Shown here piece by piece: positions 5,919-13,429 of a stretch of DNA of 38,416 nucleotides; position 1 is the first letter of the stretch; each line of letters starts with the position of its first letter. The stretch comes from a virus. A model generated the notes under the pieces. That model was not told where the DNA came from, did no database searches, and saw nothing but the letters and a program-made list of their open reading frames with translations. The stretch lies in the IMG/VR virus record IMGVR_UViG_3300042861_000186, positions 1 to 38,416 of that record; one strand, 5' to 3'. The translations under genes and the position numbers were made by a program.

Positions 5919-8188
5919 TGCCTACCGCATACACCAACCTTCTCGGTCTCGCGCTGCCGGTCACGGGTGAACTCCAGGGCACCTGGGGCGACACGGTCAA
6001 CAACTTCATCACGAACTATCTGGACGCGTCGATTGCGGGCACGCAGACGCTCTCGACGGATGCGGATGTCACGCTGACCAAGACCACCAACGCGGTGCTT
6101 GGGGCCACATCGTCGCAGTATCTGATCCTGAACTGCACGGGCGCACGAGCGGCAGCAAGGAATATTACCGTCCCGGCGCAGTCCAAGGCTTACATCGTCA
6201 TCAACGCCACCTCAGGTGGCTTTGCGGTCACGCTCAGGGGCGCAGGCCCCACGACGGGCGTATCGATTGCTGCTGGCGAGTTTGCCGTGTGCGCGTGGAA
6301 CGGCTCGGACTTTGTCAAGATCAGTTCGCTGGGTGGACCGGGCACGTTCACGAACCTGACTGTCTCTGGCACGACCACCCTCTCTGCCCTTACCGCCTCG
6401 ACGGCGCTGGCCCTGAACGGCAGCAAGGAAGTGGTGTCGGTGACGAACACCGGTACGGGGAACAACGTCCTGGCGACGAGTCCGACGCTGACGACGCCGA
6501 ACCTCGGGACGCCTTCTGCGCTGACGCTGACCAACGCTACGGGGCTTCCTCTGTCTACGGGCGTGACGGGCACCCTGGCAACGACGAACGGTGGTACAGG
6601 ACTTACGAGCTTCACCGCGAACGGTGTTGTGTACGCCTCTTCGACTTCGGCGCTGGCTACGGGAAGTGCGCTGACTTTTGATGGGACGCTACTAGGGGCA
6701 ACAGCAGCATCAAGCGGCGCAGTGCTTGAGTTGCTTCGACTCAATAACAGCGGAACGGGTGGCGGCACACAGTCACAACTTACCTTCTATGCTGCCAGTA
6801 CGAACTACGCTCAGATCACGGGCGGATTCTCAGGTGCGCCAAGCCTAATTTCCAATGTCTCTGCGGCTGGGTATCAGCAGTGGCAGATTGGTGCCGCCGA
6901 ACAAATGCGCCTCACCAGCACCGGGCTGGGGATTGGGACGAGTTCGCCTTTAAACAAACTTGTTGTTTCAAACGCTGGAGCTAATGGGTTTGAGTTCGAT
7001 CCCGCCAATGGCATTATGCAGACCTACAACAGGTCTACTGCGGCTTACACGGCGACAAACTTGCTCGCGTTGCAAATCAACTTTAAGACGGGGTCGTCGC
7101 CAGCAACGACGATGACCCTCGACGCCTCCGGCAACCTCGGCTTGGGGGTGACGCCACAAGCGTGGTCAACGCCAGCATTTGAGGTTATTGGTGGTCTTGC
7201 CATCTCGTCTGTCTCTGGCGCGGATTACACGCTGAACGCCTATTACAACGCGGGGTGGCTGTACCGCAGCAATGGTACGGCAACGCGGTATGAACAGAAC
7301 ACAAGTCAACACCGCTGGTTCACCGCCCCCTCCGGCACCGCAGGCAACGCGATTTCCTTCACGCAGGCGCTTACCCTTTCAAGCAACTCCCCTTTCTTGA
7401 CGGGCACCAACTTAGATGCCGGGAGTAATGCCCTTGCCATCGGAATGACGGGTGCGCAGAACCTAGCGTTCTTCACCAACAACACCGAACGCGCCCGGAT
7501 CACGAGCGGGGGTGATCTGCTGGTGGGGACGACTGACACTGGGGCTGCTGGCCTCGGCGTCAGCAACCTGCTGAACCTCACCTTCCCCGAAGGCAGCGGC
7601 ACCTCCTACGCCAACGTGTTCCGGCAGGCGTCTAGCGCGGCGACGGTAATTGCCAACGGCTACAAGCGCAGCGCGACGGCATCGGGCTTCGCCAGCAGCG
7701 TAGGAACCTCTTGGGCCAAGACGGCAATAGGCTTGGGCGTCAGTACGGGCGCAATCACTTTCTATGCCGACTCAGCAGCGACCGTTGCAAACGGTACAGA
7801 TGTCACGCCGACCGAACGCGCCCGGATCACGAGCGGGGGGCAGTTGGTATTGAATTCCGGCGCAACAGGAAACCAACTACAGTTTTGGGATACTGGTGCT
7901 GTTGCTGAGAGAGCAAGGCTTGGAATCAACGCGTCTAACGGCTTGGATTTTGCTGTTGGGTCAACAACGCCAAGGATGACCATTACTTCTACCGGCAACG
8001 TGGTCGCCGGGGGTTCCGTAGCACTTGCCACCAACGCAACGAACGGTTTCCTCTACGTCCCGACCTGCGCGGGAACGCCTACGGGAACTCCCACGGCAAT
8101 CACCGGCATGGCCCCCATCGTGGTCGATACCACCAACAACAAGCTGTATTTCTACTCCGGCGGTCAATGGCGTGACGCTGGACCCTAA
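5918..8188 (+). CDS. Tail fibre protein
   Basis: The 756-residue protein begins with the usual fibre N-terminus of this phage group (YTNLLGLALPVTGELQGTWG, then DTVNNFITNYLD). A long Ser/Thr/Gly/Ala-rich beta region follows. Typical shaft repeats are present: AEQMRLTSTGLGIGTSSP, NTERARITSGGDLLVGTTD, TERARITSGGQLVLNSG and PRMTITSTGNVVAGG. The C-terminal 45 residues, including VVDTTNNKLYFYSGGQWRDA, form the common capping segment. It should form trimeric receptor-binding fibres attached by the N-terminal domain. A 29-base exact repeat inside it (7484 and 7811) gives a way to gain or lose shaft modules. Confidence 0.85.
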   Translation: MPTAYTNLLGLALPVTGELQGTWGDTVNNFITNYLDASIAGTQTLSTDADVTLTKTTNAVLGATSSQYLILNCTGARAAARNITVPAQSKAYIVINATSGGFAVTLRGAGPTTGVSIAAGEFAVCAWNGSDFVKISSLGGPGTFTNLTVSGTTTLSALTASTALALNGSKEVVSVTNTGTGNNVLATSPTLTTPNLGTPSALTLTNATGLPLSTGVTGTLATTNGGTGLTSFTANGVVYASSTSALATGSALTFDGTLLGATAASSGAVLELLRLNNSGTGGGTQSQLTFYAASTNYAQITGGFSGAPSLISNVSAAGYQQWQIGAAEQMRLTSTGLGIGTSSPLNKLVVSNAGANGFEFDPANGIMQTYNRSTAAYTATNLLALQINFKTGSSPATTMTLDASGNLGLGVTPQAWSTPAFEVIGGLAISSVSGADYTLNAYYNAGWLYRSNGTATRYEQNTSQHRWFTAPSGTAGNAISFTQALTLSSNSPFLTGTNLDAGSNALAIGMTGAQNLAFFTNNTERARITSGGDLLVGTTDTGAAGLGVSNLLNLTFPEGSGTSYANVFRQASSAATVIANGYKRSATASGFASSVGTSWAKTAIGLGVSTGAITFYADSAATVANGTDVTPTERARITSGGQLVLNSGATGNQLQFWDTGAVAERARLGINASNGLDFAVGSTTPRMTITSTGNVVAGGSVALATNATNGFLYVPTCAGTPTGTPTAITGMAPIVVDTTNNKLYFYSGGQWRDAGP
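7484..7839 (+). repeat. 29-base direct repeat pair within the tail fibre gene
   Basis: Bases 7484-7512 and 7811-7839 are identical over 29 positions and encode the T-E-R-A-R-I-T-S-G-G shaft motif in the same frame. The distance of 327 bases is a multiple of three, so recombination between the copies would delete or duplicate 109 residues without breaking the frame. Confidence 0.85.
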
Positions 8189-8206
8189 CCCCTGAAAGGA
8201 AACACC

Positions 8207-8524
8207 ATGAACTGGCAGATCGAATGGCTCAAGACCACCCCGACCTCGGCCACTCCCCCGGAGTGGGTGCTGGAGTGCGGCTGGCGCTGCACGGACACCC
8301 AAGACGGGTTCTCGGGCACGGTGTACGGCACCTGCTCGTTTACGCAAGCGCCCGAGGCTGACGGCACCTACACGCCCTACGCTGACCTGACGCAAGACCA
8401 AGTCTTGTCGTGGTGCTGGGCCTCTGGCGTGCCCAAGGAGGCCACTGAGGCGAACGTGGCGCAGCAGATCGAGACGCAGAAGAACCCCCCGGTGATCCAG
8501 CCGCCGCTGCCCTGGAGCGTGTGA
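8207..8524 (+). CDS. Small protein downstream of tail fibre (DUF7936-like)
   Basis: The 105-residue product starts at ATG 8207 with AAAGGA six bases upstream. It begins MNWQIEWLKTTP, has a central CGWRCTDTQDGFSGTVYG segment, then YADLTQDQVLSWCWASG, and ends VIQPPLPWSV. The order of a short beta domain, an LT-x-x-Q-V-x-x-W helix and a terminal P-P-L-P-W is characteristic of a small family found beside fibre genes of podoviruses (I believe DUF7936). Its function is not established; a fibre chaperone or tail tip protein is plausible. It overlaps the next start (TGATG). Confidence 0.7.
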   Translation: MNWQIEWLKTTPTSATPPEWVLECGWRCTDTQDGFSGTVYGTCSFTQAPEADGTYTPYADLTQDQVLSWCWASGVPKEATEANVAQQIETQKNPPVIQPPLPWSV

Positions 8525-8769
8525 TGCCCAAGGACAAGATTCTGCACGTTGCCCTTGGCGTTCTTGCCATCGTCTGCGCCTGGGTGGCGTTGGTGATCAA
8601 TTCGCTGTTTGGCTTGGGGCCGACGCTTGCTTACACTACGACGGTGGTGGGTCTGCTCTACGAAGTTCAGCAGATGTACCGGGGAGAGGGGGAGCCTGAC
8701 CTCTTGGACGCCGCCGCAACCGCTGCTCCGGGCTTTGTCGCCTGGGGTGTTCTCACTCTCATCAACTGA
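8524..8769 (+). CDS. Small membrane protein of the lysis cassette
   Basis: ATG 8524 in a TGATG overlap is preferred over the in-frame GTG 8521. The 81-residue product has two strong hydrophobic segments (about residues 6-25, ILHVALGVLAIVCAWVALVI, and 31-45, around TLAYTTTVVGLLYEV) and a hydrophobic C-terminus, FVAWGVLTLIN. A charged loop with GEGEPDLLDAA lies between. It lies directly upstream of the endolysin and holin genes, so an accessory holin, antiholin or lysis regulator is likely. No Cys lipobox is present, which argues against a spanin lipoprotein. Confidence 0.65.
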   Translation: MPKDKILHVALGVLAIVCAWVALVINSLFGLGPTLAYTTTVVGLLYEVQQMYRGEGEPDLLDAAATAAPGFVAWGVLTLIN

Positions 8770-8774
8770 CTACC

Positions 8775-8945
8775 ATGAACGATACCAAGATCGAACTGAC
8801 CCTGGGCCTGATCAACGGCATCCTCCAGTACCTCGGCACGCGCCCCTACGCGGAAGTCTTCCCGCTGGTGCAGGAGATCCAATCCCAAGCCATGCCGCAA
8901 GTGCCCATGCCGATGGCCCCGACCGAAGCCGGTCTGACGGACTAA
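8775..8945 (+). CDS. Small protein between lysis genes (56 residues)
   Basis: The frame runs from ATG 8775 to TAA 8945. The product begins with an amphipathic helix, KIELTLGLINGILQYLGTRP, continues AEVFPLVQEIQSQA and ends in a Met/Pro-rich tail, MPQVPMPMAPTEAG. Comparable short proteins with a TLGLINGILQYL-type helix occur in lysis regions of related uncultured phages, with no known role. It is spaced five bases from the upstream stop and nine from the endolysin start, so it is cotranscribed with both. Confidence 0.65.
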   Translation: MNDTKIELTLGLINGILQYLGTRPYAEVFPLVQEIQSQAMPQVPMPMAPTEAGLTD

Positions 8946-8954
8946 GAGGCTGAG

Positions 8955-9407
8955 ATGACCTTCGCGCTTAGCCAGCGTAGCCTGGACAACCTCGTTGGGG
9001 TGCAACCCGCACTTGTTGCGGTGGTTAAGCGCGCCATCGAACTGACCAAAGTGGACTTCGGCGTCATCGAAGGCGTTCGCACGCAAGCCCGTCAGCAAGA
9101 ACTCGTGAACTCGGGCGCCAGCCAGACGATGAACTCCCGCCACCTGACCGGCCACGCGGTGGACCTGATGGCCTATGTCGGCACCCGAGCGTCCTGGGAA
9201 CTCAACTTGTACGACGACATCGCCGACGCCATGAAGGCTGCGGCCATCGAACTCAACACGCCCATCAAGTGGGGCGGTGCGTGGACGGTGCAGGACATCC
9301 GCAAGTGGCACGGCACGATGCAGTCTGCCATGAACAGCTACATCGATGAGCGCAGGAAGCAAGGCAGGCGTCCGTTCTTGGACACTCCACATTTTGAGTT
9401 ACCTTGA
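8955..9407 (+). CDS. Endolysin, M15-family peptidase
   Basis: This 150-residue peptidase should cleave peptide cross-bridges or stems of peptidoglycan to release progeny. It carries the M15 zinc motif SRHLTGHAVDLMAY with H63 and D70, a WGGAW segment at 106-110, and the distal DTPHFEL with H146. GVRTQARQQELVNSG around residues 40-54 is also typical. There is no signal peptide, so export depends on the holin gene just downstream. About 32 residues (TVQDIRKWHG to RRKQGRRPF) separate WGGAW from the final zinc ligand, longer than in T5-type enzymes. GAGG at 8946-8949 supports the start. Confidence 0.9.
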   Translation: MTFALSQRSLDNLVGVQPALVAVVKRAIELTKVDFGVIEGVRTQARQQELVNSGASQTMNSRHLTGHAVDLMAYVGTRASWELNLYDDIADAMKAAAIELNTPIKWGGAWTVQDIRKWHGTMQSAMNSYIDERRKQGRRPFLDTPHFELP

Positions 9408-9416
9408 GGAGCAAGC

Positions 9417-9950
9417 ATGGGCTGGAACCGCGAAGACTGGAAGAACCTCGTCAGGACGGTAGCTCCTGGCCTTGCCACGGCGCTCGGCGGACCGCTGGCT
9501 GGCGCAGCCGTTCAGACCATCTCCACGGCGGTTCTGGGCAAGCCTGACGGCACGGAAGAGGAGGTGGCGGTAGCTGTCGCCTCGGGTGGGGCAGACGCGC
9601 TGCTCAAGCTCAAGGAAGCCGAGAACGCCTTCACGATCAAGATGAAGGAACTGGGTGTTGACCTTGAGAAGGTTCACGCCGGGGATCGAAACAGCGCACG
9701 CGAACGCGAAGTGAAGACCGGAGATGTCTGGACTCCACGCATCCTTGCTGCCACAATCATCGGCGGCTTCCTGGCAATGGTTGCCAGCGTCCTGCTCGGC
9801 AAGGTCACCGGCATTACGGACCCCGTCGCGGCGGGCATGATCGGCACGCTCATCGGCTACGTCTCGGCAAAGGCAGACCAAGTGGTTTCTTACTACTTCG
9901 GCTCCAGCGCAGGCAGCGCAGCCAAGACGGACCTGTTGGCTCGCAAGTAA
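9417..9950 (+). CDS. Holin (three-TM phage holin superfamily type)
   Basis: The 177-residue product has a hydrophobic N-terminal stretch (residues 16-41), an amphipathic middle with HAGDRNSAREREVKTGD (88-103) and two C-terminal membrane segments (109-131 and 134-152). The D-R-x-SAR-x-RE sequence before the paired segments is a hallmark of 3TM-type holins (Phage_holin_3_6). It would assemble in the inner membrane and time the escape of the M15 endolysin encoded just upstream. GAGGAG at 9406-9411, five bases before ATG 9417, is one of the strongest ribosome-binding sites on this strand. Confidence 0.85.
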   Translation: MGWNREDWKNLVRTVAPGLATALGGPLAGAAVQTISTAVLGKPDGTEEEVAVAVASGGADALLKLKEAENAFTIKMKELGVDLEKVHAGDRNSAREREVKTGDVWTPRILAATIIGGFLAMVASVLLGKVTGITDPVAAGMIGTLIGYVSAKADQVVSYYFGSSAGSAAKTDLLARK

Positions 9951-9962
9951 ACAGGCGGACCT

Positions 9963-12080
9963 ATGCCGCTAAAAAAGATTCAGTTTAAGTCGGGTGTAAA
10001 CAGAGAAAATACCCGCTACACAACCGAGGGCGGATATTACGAGTCCGAAAAGATTCGTTTCCGTCAGGGAACACCCGAGGCTATCGGCGGCTGGAAGCGC
10101 ATCTCTGCCAGCACGTTCTTGGGCGTTTGCCGCTCGTTGTGGAACTGGGTCACGCTCGGTGGTTTGAACCTGATGGGTGTGGGCACGCACCTGAAGTTCT
10201 ACATCGAAAGCGGCGGCGTTTACAACGACATTACGCCGTACCGCGTAGTCAACACGCTCAACAACCCGTTTGCCACGCAAAGCGGCTCATCCATCGTTAC
10301 AGTGACGGATGCAAGCGGCGGGTTCGTCAACAACGACTTCGTTACGTTTAGCAACGCCACGACGGTTGGCGGCTTGAACCTAAACGGCACGTACCAGATC
10401 ACGTACGCTACAGGTACGACGTACACCATTGATGCCGGGACAAACGCCGGGTCAACCACAACTGGCGGCGGGTCTGCGGTTTACGCGCTGTACGAGATCA
10501 ACGTGGGTACGTCCACCTCCGTGGCGCTTTCGGGCTGGGGTGGTGGCGGCTGGGGCACGGGTACCTGGGGCATCGGGACGACTTCTGACGTTTCCATCCG
10601 CCTGTGGACGCAGAGCAACTACGGCCAGGATCTGATCTTCGGCCCGCGTGGCGGGCCCATGTATTACTGGAACAGCAACATCGGGGTGCTGAACCAGACG
10701 GTCTCCATCTCCATCGCATCTCCTGCGGTGGTCACGGCTACGGTCAATGTGCCAAACGGCACGGCGATTCAATTCAACACGACCGGCGCTCTGCCTACCG
10801 GGCTCATCCCAGGGCAGACGTACTACGCAATCAACTCCACGGGCACCACGTTTAACGTGGCGTCTACGGCCACAGGCTCTGCGATCAACACCTCTGGCTC
10901 GCAGTCTGGCATCCAGTCCATCATCCCAAGGGGCATCCCGCTCACGCAACTGGCCGGTGCGTCGGACGTTCCTACGGTGCAAAACACGTTCATCATCTCG
11001 GACACGAGCCGGTTCGTCATTGCCTTTGGTGTAAACGACTACGGCTCCACGACGCAAGACCCCATGCTGATCCGGTGGTCGGATCAGGAAAACGCGGTGA
11101 TGTGGACGCCCGCAGCCACCAACCAAGCGGGCTCTGTGCGCCTGTCGCACGGCTCCAAGATCATTTCATCTCTTCAGTCGCGCCAGGAGATTCTGGTGTG
11201 GACGGACTCCACGCTGTATTCACTTCAGTACCTGGGCCCGCCCATTGTCTGGGGCTCACAACTGCTGACGGACAACATCTCCATCATCAGTCAAAACGCA
11301 ACGGCAATCGCCGCAGGCGTGGTGTACTGGATGGGCATAGACAAGTTCTACAAGTACGACGGGCGTAGCTCTACGCTGCGCTGCGATCTGCGCAAGTTCA
11401 TCTACAGCGACATCAACATGGCGCAGGCAGATCAGATTTTTGCCGCGACCAACGAGGGTTTCAACGAGGTCTGGTGGTTCTACTGTTCCGCCGACTCCAG
11501 CACGATAAACAGGTACGTGGTTTTTAACTACGCCGAAAACGGCGGTGAGGGCGCTTGGTACTACGGCTCTCTGGCTCGCACGGCTTGGGTTGATTCCGGC
11601 CTGCGAGACTTCCCGGTCGCGGCCACCTACAGCAACAACCTCGTCAACCACGAAGACGGGGTAGACGACGAAGAAACCGCAACGCCCGCCCCGATCAACT
11701 CCTACATCATGTCTTCGCAGTTCGACATTGATGACGGGCACAACTTCTCGTTTATCTGGCGGGTGCTGCCTGACGTTACGTTCCGTGGCTCGACGGCGGG
11801 CGCTCCTGCTGTCACCATGACGCTGCTGCCGCTGCAAAACTCCGGCTCTGGATACAACAACCCGCTGTCGGTTGGGGGAAGCGCGGATGGCTCGGTTGTG
11901 CAAACGGGCACAAGCCAGACAATTGGTGGCAAGACCTACGAGATCGACCAGTTCACGGGGCAGATCAATACGCGGGTGCGTGGACGGCAGATGTCCATCA
12001 AGATCGAAGCCAACCAGATCGGGACTACATGGCAGCTTGGTAGCCCCCGCCTCGACGTTAGACCCGATGGCCGCAAATGA
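9963..12080 (+). CDS. Nozzle / tail tubular B-like protein (P22 gp10-like stabiliser)
   Basis: The 705-residue protein opens with LKKIQFKSGVNRENTRYTTE, then GGYYESEKIRFRQGTPEAIG. This is the conserved start of nozzle or DNA-stabilisation proteins in many podoviruses: an Arg/Lys-rich loop followed by a propeller-like beta body. Central segments such as LIRWSDQENAVMWTPAATNQ and WTDSTLYSLQYLGPP fit a beta-propeller. Two inserted beta modules (about residues 95-170 and 240-300) are Thr/Gly-rich and share style with the partial gene at the left edge. It should plug or extend the tail tube. Its last bases overlap the next start (ATGA). Confidence 0.75.
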   Translation: MPLKKIQFKSGVNRENTRYTTEGGYYESEKIRFRQGTPEAIGGWKRISASTFLGVCRSLWNWVTLGGLNLMGVGTHLKFYIESGGVYNDITPYRVVNTLNNPFATQSGSSIVTVTDASGGFVNNDFVTFSNATTVGGLNLNGTYQITYATGTTYTIDAGTNAGSTTTGGGSAVYALYEINVGTSTSVALSGWGGGGWGTGTWGIGTTSDVSIRLWTQSNYGQDLIFGPRGGPMYYWNSNIGVLNQTVSISIASPAVVTATVNVPNGTAIQFNTTGALPTGLIPGQTYYAINSTGTTFNVASTATGSAINTSGSQSGIQSIIPRGIPLTQLAGASDVPTVQNTFIISDTSRFVIAFGVNDYGSTTQDPMLIRWSDQENAVMWTPAATNQAGSVRLSHGSKIISSLQSRQEILVWTDSTLYSLQYLGPPIVWGSQLLTDNISIISQNATAIAAGVVYWMGIDKFYKYDGRSSTLRCDLRKFIYSDINMAQADQIFAATNEGFNEVWWFYCSADSSTINRYVVFNYAENGGEGAWYYGSLARTAWVDSGLRDFPVAATYSNNLVNHEDGVDDEETATPAPINSYIMSSQFDIDDGHNFSFIWRVLPDVTFRGSTAGAPAVTMTLLPLQNSGSGYNNPLSVGGSADGSVVQTGTSQTIGGKTYEIDQFTGQINTRVRGRQMSIKIEANQIGTTWQLGSPRLDVRPDGRK

Positions 12081-13429
12081 GTATCTGGGTCAACATCGTC
12101 AAGCGCTTTCGCGCCCCTGCGCTTCCCAGGCCCCCGGAAACGTACACGCAGAACTATCTTGACAACCTAGTCAACGTCCTGCGGCTTTATTTCAACCAAC
12201 TGGACAGCTTGCTTGGAGAAATCGTGGCAGCACAACCTGTAAACGTCCAGTTCTACGGCACTGCGCTGGATGCGTTTGGCCGCGCCCGCTTCAGTTCTCC
12301 GTACACCCTGTTTGATTCTCAGAACCGCTACGAGAAGAACGATCTGTTTAGCGAGACAACCGCCACGGGCGGAACAGTCACGTACACAGCCAACGAGAGC
12401 ACGATCAACCTTAACGTGACCACCAGCAGCGGGTCCAGCGTGGTGCGTCAAACGCTTAGGTCTTTCCCGTACCAGCCGGGTAAGAGCCTCTTGGTGCTAA
12501 ACACCTTCGCCATGCCTACGGCGCAAGACGGACAGCGTATCCGGATTGGGTACTTCAACACCGAGAACGGTGTGTTCTTGGAGCGGGACGGCACGACGGT
12601 TTACATCGTCAGACGTACGTACGTGACGGGTGCTGCCGTGGATACCCGGGTGGCGCAGGCGGATTGGAACGGAGACAAGCTCGACGGCACCGGAGACTCC
12701 GGGTTTACCCTAGACCTGACGAAGACCCAGATTTTCTGGGAAGACTTTGAGTGGCTAGGTGTGGGCTCCGTCCGCGCCGGATTTGTCATCAACGGGCAAA
12801 CCATCATCTGCCATACGTTCCAGAATGCCAACAGCCTGACTGCCGTTTACATGACCACGGCGATCTTGCCGGTCCGGTACGAGATCACGAACACCGGGGC
12901 GACTACGGCTTCGGCAACGCTCAAACAAATCTGCTCCACGGTGATTTCTGAAGGTGGCTACGAGAAGAAAGTAGTCCCGACCGTGGTCAGGATGACGACC
13001 GCCAACACGAACATTGGCAGTGCCTTTGTTCCCCTGATGTCGATCCGGCTGGCTTCAGGCAGGACCGGCGCGGTCATTGTTCCAGACGGGTATTCGGTGC
13101 TTCCGACTTCAGCATCGTCCGTGACGTTTGAGGTTGTGGCAGTCAAGAACCCGACCCTGACAGGAGCCTCCTGGGGTGCTACGGATTCCAACAATGTTGA
13201 GCGAGACCTGTCGGCCACGAGCTACACGGGCGGCACGATTGTGTTTTCGCAGTACGTCCTGGCCTCAAACCTGTCCAGCGGCCTCATCGGAAACGGCCAA
13301 GATTACAACTGGGAACTGCAACTTGGCGCTACCATCGGGGGTGTGAGTGACATTTACACCATCGCCGTCCGGGCGCTCACCGGCACGCAGACTGCCATCG
13401 GCTCCATGTCGTTCTGGGATCTCACATGA
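12077..13429 (+). CDS. Virion structural protein, probably tail-associated
   Basis: The 450-residue protein starts MSIWVNIVKRFRAPALPRPP and has an N-terminal helical segment, NYLDNLVNVLRLYFNQLDSL, typical of attachment helices. A mostly beta remainder contains two or three sandwich-like parts (TATGGTVTYTANESTINLNV, RYEITNTGATTASATLKQIC). The final segment resembles a small beta domain ending IGSMSFWDLT. It lies between the nozzle gene and the ejection proteins and overlaps both by four bases. It may be an accessory fibre or tail sheath component. I do not recognise a named family. Confidence 0.6.
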   Translation: MSIWVNIVKRFRAPALPRPPETYTQNYLDNLVNVLRLYFNQLDSLLGEIVAAQPVNVQFYGTALDAFGRARFSSPYTLFDSQNRYEKNDLFSETTATGGTVTYTANESTINLNVTTSSGSSVVRQTLRSFPYQPGKSLLVLNTFAMPTAQDGQRIRIGYFNTENGVFLERDGTTVYIVRRTYVTGAAVDTRVAQADWNGDKLDGTGDSGFTLDLTKTQIFWEDFEWLGVGSVRAGFVINGQTIICHTFQNANSLTAVYMTTAILPVRYEITNTGATTASATLKQICSTVISEGGYEKKVVPTVVRMTTANTNIGSAFVPLMSIRLASGRTGAVIVPDGYSVLPTSASSVTFEVVAVKNPTLTGASWGATDSNNVERDLSATSYTGGTIVFSQYVLASNLSSGLIGNGQDYNWELQLGATIGGVSDIYTIAVRALTGTQTAIGSMSFWDLT

